This document shows, piece by piece, positions 21,990 to 33,134 of a stretch of DNA of 64,000 bases. Within the stretch, counting starts at the first letter, position 1. Each line of letters opens with the position of its first letter. The stretch spans positions 949,501-1,013,500 of the forward strand of contig NC_087390.1 of the NCBI RefSeq assembly GCF_963675165.1, read 5' to 3'. Below the pieces are notes generated by a model. The model was not told the origin of the DNA. It did not search any database and worked only from the letters and a program-made list of their open reading frames with translations. This DNA comes from Halichondria panicea. Its lineage: Eukaryota; Porifera; Demospongiae; Suberitida; Halichondriidae. The position numbers and the translations under genes are program-made.

Positions 21990-22214
21990 TAGAATATGCG
22001 TCTATGTAACCTCCGCGGTTACGATTAGCCCGAGGCGCATAGCCGAGGGAATCCAGAGGAGGTACGACATCCGCGTGTCAAAGGAAACATTTTAGACACA
22101 CATTCCTTAGGTCAAAGTTCGGAATGTGTTTGTGTGCACACACACGCGGATGTTATACCTCCTCTCGAAGGGAATCTAATCATAACCAAGGTGGTTACTA
22201 AGACGCATATTCTA
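21990..22214 (+). mobile_element. Inverted-repeat element (MITE) copy 4
   Basis: TAGAATATGCGTC ... GACGCATATTCTA. The inner part is shortened (TTTGTGTGCACACACACGCGG) compared with copy 3. Confidence 0.8.
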
Positions 22215-23147
22215 CGAGTGGGTGTGGTCTATCTAACTTGGACTTCATGCGCATGCACGAGGCGTGGTTATAAAAAGCCAGGTTTGGTGTGTAGCAACAG
22301 AATTGAATTTGTACGAGCTGGAGAGCTGTGAGAGACACCAGTTGACAGAAAAAGACAAGAAGACGACTTCAAAACAACGAAAAACTACAGTAAAACTTAG
22401 TAGAGCTTGTGAAACGCTTGTTGAAGATACTGGAAAGAACAGACAAGTAAAAAGAACCTAGAACTGGCTGCAACACTACAAGAAGAAGAATGAAGCTCTG
22501 TGGTGGAGTGGAGGGGGGTATAGAGCAGACTGGACCGGCATGGAACCTTAATAAACTCAATAGAAAGGGGCAAGCAGGGGCGTAGGCAGGAATTTGAGGA
22601 AGGGGGGGCTGAGCGCCGAAGTTTTCGGTGACCGGAAGCCACACCCCTTAATTAATGGCTCATTGCGCATGTGCAAGAAATAGCCACACCTTGCTTCGAT
22701 TAATAATACTGCTAAAGCTAGCTAGCTAGCTAGCCATAGCTAGTTGCACTAAAGAATCAAAGTTACTAGTATAGTATAGCTAGCTCTTGGACATGCTGTT
22801 TGTCTGCCACTAATCTATACCAGTAATTCCCAGGCTGAAGACTCATCAGAGAAGGTGGGGCTCTTAGTGTAGTTTTTGCAGAGAAAGGGGGGGCTCCAGC
22901 CCCCAAAGCCCTCCCCCTCCCTACGCCCCTGGCAAGCGATTGCTGAAGTGTTTTTGATGCTTCCTGGTCCCCCCTGCCCATGCCCAACTGGAAAAAGCAA
23001 TACAAAGCAACAGTGGACATGGAAAGAATGGATACTGACTGAACAAACTATTGCATTCTGTGTTTTTTATAATGTTTTTGTCATCTTCTTATCACTTTCA
23101 CTAAAAATTTCATTCCAACTTTTGATAACTTCCTGCAAATTATTTGT
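22215..23147 (+). repeat. Promoter-like module, copy 4, interrupted by an insertion
   Basis: TATAAAAAG at 22269-22277. The small ORF that starts at 22490 is broken at 22575 by a 357-bp element. The module resumes at 22932. Confidence 0.55.
22575..22931 (+). mobile_element. Non-autonomous DNA transposon (hAT-like ends)
   Basis: Inserted sequence from CAGGGGCGTAGGCAGG to its imperfect inverse ending CCTACGCCCCTG. It is flanked by GCAAG on both sides (22570-22574 and 22932-22936). The sister module at 44579 lacks it and has a single GCAAG, so insertion and target duplication are directly visible. CAGGGGCGTAG tips are common in hAT-type MITEs, but hAT normally duplicates 8 bp, so the superfamily is unsure. 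No coding sequence. Confidence 0.85.
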
Positions 23148-23238
23148 CACTTCCTGCATGTAGAATATGCGTCCATTTCCTGTAAAATATGTGTCCACTT
23201 CCTGTAGAATATGCGCCCATTTCCTGTAGAATAAGTAC
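23148..23238 (+). repeat. 22-bp minisatellite (4 units), copy 4
   Basis: Four units. The first carries a 4-bp insertion (CTGCATGTAG). Confidence 0.8.
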
Positions 23239-23324
23239 CATCTTGTAGATTATGCTTCCATTCGGTAATCTACTGTTTTTAGCCAATCAGATCAATTACA
23301 GATGATGTAATGTAGTATAATTAG

Positions 23325-23590
23325 TAGTATCCAGTTTTATAGTCCGTGTCCAGCTTTATTTGCAAGTTTTATTCTTGTTCTCACAACCTTCTCTTCGCTA
23401 AAGGTTGGTTGATTTCGAGCCTAACCCGCAAAAATCTTTTAACCGTGTTCTCAAGTTTGCTGTCAAGCACAAAGTTCCCCTCAATCGCAGTGCTCTCCCG
23501 TACTGGAAGGAAGACATACCTTCAAACCTGGGAAAGTTGAGATATGGTGGACCATTCGAAGATTATTTACTGAGTCAGTTCATTTATTGA
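23325..23590 (+). pseudogene. Internally deleted transporter mini-fragment, copy 4
   Basis: As at 6661, but lacking six further bases in the SRMDLGK region (CCTTCAAACCTGGGAAAG), a loss shared with the copy at 45326. Confidence 0.8.
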
Positions 23591-23790
23591 ATGAGCTTGT
23601 TGTTGTCCTTTTCTGTGTTTACAGTATCTGTATTCAATGCCACCGATGTTATAATAACTCTAACTACACCTGTCCACTTTCATCCTGTAATAATTATATG
23701 CATACATTATAATATATATAGCAAAGCCGTTTCTTACAGATATAAGCCACTAGATCTATAGCTGGCTATATTAGAAATGAGCGTTGAAAA

Positions 23791-25320
23791 ATGAGTTGTA
23801 AATACGGAGTGAGAAAGTTCTACTCAAAGGGAGCCTATCTTGTGATAGCTTGGACACTGCTTGTGAGTGCTACTGCTATTGCTAGCTATAGCTTAATCGA
23901 GTCGGTCTCTACAGACTATCCAATTTGGCTAGGTGCAATACCACTGTCGTTATTTCTACTCCTAACATTTTGGCTCGGATTGCTAGCCAATTACAAGCTT
24001 CAAGATTACACAATAATAAGGATCGGAATTATCTCCCTATTTTTTGTAGCAATGGTTTCCAGCATATACGTCCTAATTCTAGGTTCTGGGCTAGAACATC
24101 GCTTTGAAAAGTACAGACTTCTCAATGAAATTGTATACTGTATAGTGGGGTGTGTGTTTTTGGTGGCAATGACATGTTTTGTCTGCACACTACAACTAGG
24201 CCTGGATCAGATGCCTGATGCATCATCTTCTAGCATCACTAGTTTCATCGCTTGGTTTGTGTTCAGTACAAGTGCTGGTAGATGGATTGGGGAATTTTTG
24301 GAATTTGTCTTGAAGGGCAACTGTTTCGGGTTAGTTGAAGTTACAATAACTAGTATCCAACTTTATAGTCTGTGTGCTGCTTTATTTGCAAGTCTTATTC
24401 TTGTTCTCGACCTCCTTTTCGCTAAAAGCTGGTTAATTATCGAGCCTAACCCACCAAAATCATTTACATTGATCTACTGTGTTCTCAAGTTTGCTGCCAA
24501 GCACAAAGCTCCCCTCAATCGCAGTGCTCTCACATACTGGGAGGAAGACGTACCTTCAAGAATGGACCTGGGAAAGTCGAGATACGGTGGACCATTCACT
24601 ACAGAGCAAGTTGAAGATGTGAAATCAATTCTACGATTGCTGGCTATGAGCCCACCCTTGTGGTTAATCTCGTTTGCACTTGCTTTTAATCCAACATTTC
24701 ATGACGCTGCACTACAACATCGACATATCAAGTTTCATAATTTCACCAACTGCACATCTGACATGCTTTTCTCTTTTACGTACAGTGGTAATTTGTGGTC
24801 TATGATCGGTATCCTGGTTAATGAATTCTTTATCTACCCGCTTTTCAAAGACAGACTTCCAAGTATTCTAAAGAGAATCGGTGTTGCTTCTTTCTTTTCT
24901 CTGGTTTTGAGCATAGGTTTTATTATTCTAGAATCATTTCAGGTAATGGAAATGGTAGAAACTGTTATATCTTTTGTGTCAAATGGTTTGCTGTCAACTC
25001 TTTTTCTTTGTGCCATACTGGAGTTAGTTTGTGCTCAGGCTCCATACAACATGCGAAGATTATTTGCTGTGTATATGCTTATTAATTATGGGACAGCTTC
25101 AATTGCTGGCATTTATGGAAGCGGTGCAATTCACCCAAAAAATAATGCAATGGTACTGATACTGTTTGGAATCAAGGCTGCTATCAGTCTGCTTGGATTC
25201 ATCCTGTACTGCCTCCTGGCTCGCTGGTATAAGAGAAGAGTTAGAGACGAGGACTATCATGTACAAACTGTTGTGGAGGAGGTCTATGATCGATATCTAA
25301 CACCTCGTAATCTAGATTGA
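23791..25320 (+). CDS. POT/PTR-like multi-pass membrane transporter, intact copy 5 (509 aa)
   Basis: Subtype I, MSCKYGVRKFYSKG, with the ATGA-overlapping five-codon upstream ORF (23777-23794). All helices and family motifs are present. Distinct features: WLGLLANYKLQDY in helix 2, AMSPPLW at the start of helix 7, FKDRLPSILKRIGVASF before helix 9, FQVMEMVETV before helix 10, and a YLTPRNLD end. The gene at 37509 encodes nearly the same protein; I see two substitutions (STDYP to STNYP and SGNLW to SGHLW). Very recent duplicate pair. Confidence 0.85.
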   Translation: MSCKYGVRKFYSKGAYLVIAWTLLVSATAIASYSLIESVSTDYPIWLGAIPLSLFLLLTFWLGLLANYKLQDYTIIRIGIISLFFVAMVSSIYVLILGSGLEHRFEKYRLLNEIVYCIVGCVFLVAMTCFVCTLQLGLDQMPDASSSSITSFIAWFVFSTSAGRWIGEFLEFVLKGNCFGLVEVTITSIQLYSLCAALFASLILVLDLLFAKSWLIIEPNPPKSFTLIYCVLKFAAKHKAPLNRSALTYWEEDVPSRMDLGKSRYGGPFTTEQVEDVKSILRLLAMSPPLWLISFALAFNPTFHDAALQHRHIKFHNFTNCTSDMLFSFTYSGNLWSMIGILVNEFFIYPLFKDRLPSILKRIGVASFFSLVLSIGFIILESFQVMEMVETVISFVSNGLLSTLFLCAILELVCAQAPYNMRRLFAVYMLINYGTASIAGIYGSGAIHPKNNAMVLILFGIKAAISLLGFILYCLLARWYKRRVRDEDYHVQTVVEEVYDRYLTPRNLD

Positions 25321-26011
25321 AGACGACTGATTATACTGATTATTATATAGAGAGCATGCAATGTATGTCAACAAGCAAGAGCTGAACATTAACCATCATG
25401 TTACCGTTAGTATACTGATCAGTTAGAAAATGCAATCAAAACTGTGTACTGAATGATAAACAGTATAGCGGGTAATTTTCGGGGGACAAAATATTCGTGT
25501 TGAGCAATATTTATAGTCACTTCGTGGATAATATTTTTGTGGTTGCTGCTTGCACTGCAGGTAAAGGTAGGCAAAGTTGCTTCACATGCTATACCGGTAG
25601 GTATAGATCGAGTGTTTTGTTTTCACCAGGTGCAGTATGGCTATGAAAACATGAGGCAGTGTTTGTGTTCCTTCGATAATAAAATCACAATGTTTAGATA
25701 TATACTGCATGTATGATAGCATAATTATTCTGATCATCAGACCATTATTTGCAGAATCTACTTTCACTTTATTAAACACACAAAGTTAATGTTGACAAAT
25801 CAGGTTCTATAATATTGACCATCATAACATTTTCATTGTTTATAGAGAGTGTCTTCACTTTATAAAATACACAACAATTATGCGTTTTCCCAATGCTAGA
25901 CAGTTTCATACGTATACCACTTGTTTTGTCAGGGTAGCAATATCGCTACAAAACCACTTGTCTATAGTATACTATAGTGAGTCTATACAGCTGCACAGCT
26001 ATATTGTCGAA
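25321..26011 (+). other. Gene-free spacer with a truncated inverted-repeat element
   Basis: Same content as 16700-17380 and 39039-39729: the left part of the 32502 element near 25470, then the subtype II upstream region. No gene seen. Confidence 0.6.
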
Positions 26012-27532
26012 ATGAGTTGCAAATCCAGAGTGAGAAAGTTCTACTCAAAGGGAGCCTACCTTGTGCTAGCTTGGACACTGCTTGTGAGTGCTACTGCTAT
26101 TGCTAGCCTTAACTTAACCTACATACTTTTTACTGGCTATCCTGATTGGCTAGTCACAACAACACTGGTAGTTTTTCTGCCAATAATATTTTGTCTCGGA
26201 TATTTAGCCAATTACAAGCTTCAAGATTACACAATAGCAAGGATCGGAATTATCGCCATGTTTCTTGTAACAGTTGTTTTCAGCATATACGTCCTAATCC
26301 TCAGCCCTGGACTATAGAATATGGTTTTGGAAAGTACAGCCTCATCAATGAAGTTGTATTATGTATAATGCTTTGTGTGTTTTTGGTGGCACTGACATGT
26401 TTAACCTGCGTACTACAGCTTGGTTTGGATCAGATGCCTGATGCTTTATCTTCTAGTATCGCTAGTTTTATCGCTTGGTTTGTGTTCAGTATAAGTGCCG
26501 GTAGCTGGGTTGGAGATTTCAGAATATATGGTATTGAAAGGTAACTGCTTTGGTATAATTGTTGATTCAATCAGTAGTATCCAGCTTTATAGTCTGTATC
26601 CAGCTTTATTTGCAAGTTTTATTCTTATTCTCAACCTCCTTTTCGCTAAAAGCTGGTTGATTATCGAGCCTAACCCACCAAAATCTTTTAAAATGATCTA
26701 TCAGGTTCTCAAGTTTGCAGCCAAACACAAAGCTCCCCTCAATCGCAGTGCTCTCACATACTGGGAGGAAGACATACCTTCAAGAATGGACCTGGGAAAG
26801 TCTAAATATGGTGGACCATTCACTACAGAGGAAGTTGAAGATGTGAAATCAATTCTACAAATGTTTGCTATAAGCCTACCCTTGTGGTTAATCTCGTTTG
26901 CACTTGCTTTTAATCCCGACAGTGTCGTTCCATTAGCCTTTCAAAATCTCACCAACTGCACATCTGATTTGCTTTTCTCTTTCATGTACAGTAATTATTG
27001 GTGGTCTATGATCAGTACCCTGGTTACTGAATTCATTTTCTATCCGCTTTTCACAGATAGATTTCCGAGTATTCTAAAGAGAATTGGTATTGCTTCCTTC
27101 CTTTCTCTGGTGTTGAGTATTGTATTCATTATAGTGCAATCATTGGAGGTTCTTCACAAAAAGGAGGTACTAACCATTTTATCCTTGATGATGAAAGGTT
27201 TCCTGGGAAATGTTTTTTTTTGTGCAATGGTGGAGTTAGTTTGTGCTCAGGCTCCGTACAACATGCGAAGATTATTTGCTGCTTATATGGGCTTAAATTT
27301 TTTGTCCTCTACATATGCTGGCATTTATGCAAGTGGTGTAATGCACCCCAAAAATAATAAAATGGTACTGATTTTGTTTGGAATCAAGGCCGCTCTTAGT
27401 GTGCTTGGATTCATCCTGTACTGCCTCCTGGCTCGCTGGTACAAGAGGAGAGTTAGAGACGAGCACTATCATGTACAAACTGTTGTGGAGGAGGTCTATG
27501 ATCGATATCTAACAACTCGTAATCTAGATTGA
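26012..27532 (+). pseudogene. POT-like transporter pseudogene, subtype II
   Basis: Begins MSCKSRVRKFYSKGAYLV. An extra TA after helix 3 (ggactatagaatat) makes a stop at 26315. The second break is the shared FGQYMV deletion near 26518. The rest, from 26530 to 27532, is open and carries all later motifs (KHKAPLNRSALTYWEED, GGPFTTEEVEDVK, the RRVRDE tail). Both lesions recur in the copy at 39730. Confidence 0.85.
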
Positions 27533-28049
27533 TAATGAGAAGATGACTGATTGTATCATTATTCATTATTATACGTAGTTCAGTTGAATTCTATGTATTT
27601 TACAAGTGAAACTGAAATGTAGCAGACTGAGTCTAAACAAGAGCTAAACGTTTAATAGCCATCATCGTATTGCCCTTAACACAAATCAGTTAGAAAATGC
27701 AACCAAAACTGTGTACTGAATGATAGTCAGTATTGCATTGACATGCAAGCATAATAATAATATTATACATGTGGATTGACAGAGTGCTTGTTTTTGATCA
27801 AGTATGTTCATTGTTGAATGAGCTTGTTATTGTGTATTATTGCTTTCAATTTATTTTCGTTGTTTACGGAGTCTATATCTGTAGTTGATGTTTCAGTGCC
27901 ACCAATGTTATTATAACTCTCTCGGTATGCTAACTACACCGTCTGTCCCTTTCATCCTGTAATAATTATGTACGTAGATCTATAGCGATTCAGGAATACA
28001 TGGTAGGAGGTTAAGATCTAGCTTGCTGTACAGAAATCGGCATTGGAAA
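27533..28049 (+). other. Gene-free spacer
   Basis: Same kind as 18882-19417. No gene seen. Confidence 0.6.
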
Positions 28050-29560
28050 ATGAGTAAATACAGAGTGAGAAAGTTCTACTCAAAGGGAGCCTACCTTGTG
28101 CTAGCTTGGATACTGCTTGTGAGTGCTACTGCTATTGCTAGCTATAGCTTAATCGAGTCGGTTATTACAGACTATCCAGATTGGCTAGGTACAATACCAC
28201 TGTCGTTATTTCTACTCCTAACATTTTGTCTCGGATTGCTAGCCAATTACAAGCTTCAAGATTACACAATAATAAGGATCGGAATTATCACCCTATTTTT
28301 TGTAACAATTGTTTCCAGCATATACATCCTAATTCTAGGTTCTGGGCTAGAACATCGCTTTGAAAAGTACAGACTTCTCAATGAAATTGTATACTGTATA
28401 GTGGTATGTGTGAGTTTGGTGGCACTGACATGTTTTATCTGCACAATACAACTAGGCCTGGATCAGATGCCTGATGCATCATCTTCTAGTTTCATCGCTT
28501 GGTTTGTGTTCAGTATAAATGCTGGCATTTGGATTGGGGAGTTTTTGTACACTGTCTTGATTAACTATTGTTTTGGGCTAGTTGAAGATTCAATAAGTAG
28601 TATCCAATTGTATAGTCTGTGTCCAGCTCTTTTCATAAGTCTTATTCTTGTTCTCGACCTCCTTTTCGCTAAAAGCTGGTTAATTATCGAGCCTAACCCA
28701 CCAAAATCATTTACATTGATCTACCGTGTTCTCAAGTTTGCTACCAAGCATAAGGCTCCCCTCAATCGCAGTGCTCTCACATACTGGGAGGAAGACATAC
28801 CTTCAAGAATGGATCTGGGAAAGTCGAGATACGATGGACCATTCACTACAGAGCAAGTTGAAGATGTGAAATCAATTCTGCGATTGTTGGCTCTGAGTCT
28901 ACCCTTGTGGTTAATCTCGTTTGCACTTGTTTTTAATCCTACATTTCATGACATTACACTATACCGCCAACACGTCAAGTTTCCTAATTTAACCATCTGC
29001 AAATCTGACATACTTTACTCTTTCACGTACAGTAGTTATTTGTGGTCTATGATCGGTATCCTGGTTAATGAATTCTTTATCTACCCGCTTTTCAGAGGTA
29101 GACTTCCAAGTATTCTGAAGAGAATCGGTGTTGTTTCCTTCCTTTCTCTGGTTTTAAGTATAGGATTTATACTTTTAGAATCATTTGAAGCAATTGAACT
29201 GTTATAATATCTTTTGTATCGAATGGTTTGCTGTCAGCTCTTCTTCTTTGTGCCATGCTGGAGTTAGTTTGTGCTCAGGTTCCATACAATATGCGGAGAT
29301 TATTTGCTGCTTATATACTCATTAATTATGGGACCGCTTCAGTTGCTGGCATTTATGGAAGCAGTGCAATTCACCCCAAAAATAATACAACGGTACTAAT
29401 CATGTTTGGAATCAAGGCTGCTATCAGTCTGCTTGGATTCATCCTGTACTGCCTCCTGGCTGGCTGGTACAAGAGGAGAGTTAGAGACGAGGAATACAAT
29501 GCACACAGAGTGGTGGAGGAGGTCTATGATCGATATCTAACATCTCGTAATCTAGATTGA
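28050..29560 (+). pseudogene. POT-like transporter, MSKYR subtype, single frameshift
   Basis: ATG at 28050 (MSKYRVRKFYSKGAYLV). The reading frame is intact through helix 9. Then bases are lost between LESFEAI and the TVISFVSNG stretch (gcaattgaactgttataatatc), which gives a stop at 29207. Helices 10-12 remain open in another frame (29228-29560). It also lacks SIT in the DASSSSITSF segment. With one lesion this is a young pseudogene, or an assembly error. Confidence 0.75.
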
Positions 29561-30778
29561 TTAGTTAAATGAGATATACATTTGATAGTCATTATTACAG
29601 AACATTATTATACTACTTACTATCTTAATTAACTTGTGCTATAGAAATGTATGTGAACATAAAATATTGTGTTTTAGCAAATTATAAGGCTCCGAAGACG
29701 TTATGCAATTTTTATATGTATGCGATTAATTACATTTCCTTGATAATTGCAACAAAATGCTTTTAGAAGCCATTCCACGAAATATAAGTGCCTCGAAAAT
29801 TTCGTGCTTTACAAATCTATCTTCACTTTCACAAAATTAATGTTGTCGAATGTGATGGACTAATGAGAAAAAAACTGATTTTTAAGTATGATTGTACAGA
29901 TGTAATGGAATGTACAGATCTAATGGAATGTACAGATCTATATTTATAGACTCTATTTTTAGACTGTGGATCTCAGATATAGTCTGAGTCACATGTGTTT
30001 GCATATTGCACAGGCCTGGAGCATCAAAGCTAACAAGTTACCACAGTGCAATATGCCATATATTTGCACAGCTAGAAAGCTTGGATGAAAGTTGGAATGA
30101 TCTCTTTTATTTCTACAAATCACCTTTTTATGGTATCAAAATAAGGAATGCAGAATGTATGAATCTCATTATAACTATACCGCATTATCAAAAATTATGC
30201 AGTAATTTTACTCGTGCAATATGCCTGATATTGGCTACGTAGTAATTAGTGGTCTCGAGGCCTATGGCCCTCGACCACTAATTACCGTATAGCAGGTATA
30301 TTTCGAGGGTATAAATGTTCGTGGTTTTCGCAGATTAGGCATGAACCGCAAACATTAAAACTGCGAAGTTAATATTGCATGCATGCATGCTGCAAAAAGG
30401 CGCTATTCCACGAAAATTAAATCTGCGAAAACCTTTCTAAAGGCATTTCCGCGAAAATTTATACCCTCGAAATACACCCGCTAGATCTATATGGTACTAC
30501 TGAGCCAATATTTGGCATAATTATTGCACTCGTGCTCATGCAATGACTAATACATATAGAAGGGACTCTAACATAAGACATTTTCATTGTTTATAAAGAG
30601 TATCTTCACTTTATAAAATACACACACATTAATACGTTGTACTAATGCTAGACAGCCCCCTATAGTACCCACTTGTTTTGTTAGAGTAGAGTAGCACTGA
30701 ATACCGCATAGCTACAAAACCACTTGTCTATACTAGTCTATAGTAGTCTATATACAGCTGCACAGCTATATTGTCGAA
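29561..30778 (+). other. Gene-free stretch with several small repeats
   Basis: It holds a short tandem repeat around 29895-29940 (TGTACAGATCTAATGGAA), a hairpin at 30242-30285 (GTAATTAGTGGTC and its mirror), and an inverted-repeat element at 30289-30482. A weak ORF at 30006-30242 has no recognisable features. Confidence 0.6.
30289..30482 (+). mobile_element. Inverted-repeat element (MITE)
   Basis: The left arm TATATTTCGAGGGTATAAAT mirrors the right arm ATTTATACCCTCGAAATACA. GCGAAAA-type motifs lie inside. No coding sequence. Confidence 0.7.
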
Positions 30779-32359
30779 ATGAGTTGCAAATACAGAGTGA
30801 GAAAGTTCTTCAAAGAGAGCGTATACATTGTGCTAGCTTGGACACTGCTTGTGAGTGCTACTGCTATTGCTATAGCTTTCACTTATTAAATGGAGACACT
30901 TTTTATTGGCTATCCTAAATGGCTAGTCACAACAACACTGGCATTTTTTTCTGCCAGTAATATTTTGTCTTGGATTGCTAGCCAATTACTAGCCTCGATT
31001 CAAGGCCGATTAAAATACGTATTTTAATCGGCCTGGAATCGAGGCTAGCCAATTACAAGCTTCAAGATTACGGATAGGAACCATCGCCATGTTTCTTGTA
31101 ACAATAATTGTTTTCAGCATATACGTCCTAATCCAAGGTTCTGGACAAAAATATGGTTTTGAAAGTACAGGCTCATCAATGAAGTCGTATACTGTATAAT
31201 ACTTTGTGTGTTTTTGGTGGCACTGACATGTTTTGTCTGCACACTACAGCTTGGTTTGGATCAGATGCCTGATGCACCATCTTTTAATATCACTAGTTTT
31301 ATCGCTTGGTTTGTGTTCAGTATAAGTGCTGGTAGCTGGATTGGAGATTTTGGATAGTATACAGTATAGAAGTGGAAGACAACTGTTTTGGGCTAATTGG
31401 TGATTCAATCAGTATAGTATCCAGCTTTATAGTCTGTATCCAGCTTTATTTGCAAGTTTTATTCTTGTTCTCAACCTCCTTTTTGCTAAAAGCTGGTTGA
31501 TTATCGAGCCTAACCCACACAACACCATCAGGTTCTCAAGTTTGCAGCCAAACACAAAGCTCCCCTCAATCGCAGTGCTCTCACATACTGGGAGGAAGAC
31601 ATACCTTCAAGAATGGACCTGGGAAAGTCGAGATACGGTGGACCATTCACTACGGAGCAAGTTGAAGATGTGAAATCAATTCTACGAATGTTTGCTATGA
31701 GCCTACCCTTGTGGTTAATCTTGTTTGCACTTGCTTTTAATCCCGACAATGTCGTTCCATTAGCCTTTCAAAATCTCACCAACTGCACATCTGATTTGCT
31801 TTTCTCTTTCATGTACAGTAATTATTGGTGGTCTATGATCAGTACCCTGGTTACTGAATTCATTTTCTATCCGCTTTTCACAGATAGATTTCCGAGTATT
31901 CTAAAGAGAATTGGTATTGCTTCCTTCCTTTCTCTAATTTTGAGTATTGTATTCATTATAGTGCAATCATTGGAGGTTCTTCACAAAAAGGAGGTAATAA
32001 CCATTTTATCCTTGATGATGAACGGTTTGCTGGGAAATCTTTTTTTTTGTGCAATGCTGGAGTTAGTTTGTGCTCAGGCCCCATACAACATGCGAAGATT
32101 ATTTGCTGCTTGTATAATGAGTTAAAATTTTTTATCCCTCTACACGCTGGCATTTATGTAAGTGGTGTAATTCATCCAAAAATAATAAAATGGTACTGAT
32201 TTTGTTTGGAAGCAAGGCTGCTCTTAGGTGCTTGGGTTCATCCTGTACTGCCTCCTGGCTCGCTGGTACAAGAGGAGAGTTAGAGACGAGCACTATCATG
32301 TACAAACTGTTGTGGAGGAGGTCTACGATCGATATCTAACATCTCGTAATCTAGATTGA
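30779..32359 (+). pseudogene. POT-like transporter pseudogene, subtype II, with inserted palindrome
   Basis: Starts MSCKYRVRKF and loses frame almost at once. A 58-bp palindrome is inserted after helix 2 (30990-31047). Further indels occur near 31350 (the FGQYMV region) and 31520, where the stretch after EPNP is shortened. Helices 7-11 are open from 31613 to 32125, and a base change after AACIMS ends that frame. The tail is recognisable to the stop at 32357. Confidence 0.85.
30990..31047. mobile_element. 58-bp near-perfect palindrome with 9-bp target duplication
   Basis: TAGCCTCGATTCAAGGCCGA and its mirror flank the centre ACGT, with one mismatch between arms. Direct copies of GCCAATTAC flank it (30981-30989 and 31048-31056), where intact genes have one. 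A 9-bp duplication is typical of Mutator-like elements. Related half-arms occur at 52246-52266 and 54546-54574. Confidence 0.8.
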
Positions 32360-33134
32360 AGACGACTGATTATACTGATTATTATATAGAAAGCATGCAA
32401 TGTATGTCAACAAGCAAGAGCTGAACATTAGCCATCATGTTACCGTTAGTATACTGATCAGTTAGAAAATGCAATCAAAACTGTGTACTAATGATAAACA
32501 GTATAGCGGGTAATTTTCGGGGGACAAAATATTCGTGTTGAGCAATATTTATAGTCACTTCGTGGATAATATTTTTGTGGTTGCTGCTTGTACTGCAGGT
32601 AAAGGTAGGCAAGGTTGCTTCATTTGTGGGTAAAATATTCGTGCTCCAGTGTTCAACCACGAATTTTGTCCCCTCGAATTACCAGCTATAGTTATGGTGC
32701 AGTATTAACATGCATGCATGCATGCTAGGTAAGAGTGTTTTGTTTTCACCAGGTGCAGTATGGCTATGACAACATGAGGCAGTGTTTGTGTTCCTTCGAT
32801 AATAAAATCACAATGTTTAGATATATACTGCATGTATGATAGCATAATTATTCTGATCATCAGACCATTATTTGCAGAATCTACTTTCACTTTATTAAAC
32901 ACACAAAGTTAATGTTGACAAATCAGGTTCTATAATATTGACCATCATAACATTTTCATTGTTTATAGAGAGTGTCTTCACTTTATAAAATACACAACAA
33001 TTATTCGTTTTCCCAATGCTAGACAGTTTCATACGTATACCACTTGTTTTGTGAGGGTAGCAATATCGCTACAAAACCACTTGTCTATAGTATACTAGTG
33101 AGTCTATATGCAGCTGCACAGCTATATTGTCGAA
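32360..33134 (+). other. Gene-free spacer containing a complete inverted-repeat element
   Basis: Same spacer as 16700-17380 but with the complete element at 32502-32690 and a GCATGCATGCATGC run at 32711. No gene seen. Confidence 0.6.
32502..32690 (+). mobile_element. Inverted-repeat element (MITE), complete copy
   Basis: Left end TATAGCGGGTAATTTTCGGG mirrors right end CCTCGAATTACCAGCTATA. The spacers at about 16850, 25465 and 39184 carry only its left part. Confidence 0.75.

Noticed and set aside
22766-23020. - strand 84-codon frame across the inserted transposon
   Set aside because: It spans the transposon border and is absent from the empty-site sister copy.
26514-26570. GTAACTGC...CAATCAG as an intron that would rescue the frameshifted subtype II copies
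   Set aside because: The intact gene at 33135 reads through the same bases as coding sequence, and the second breaks would remain.
30006-30242. 78-codon frame in a spacer
   Set aside because: No recognisable motif, AT-rich repeat surroundings, not conserved in other spacers.
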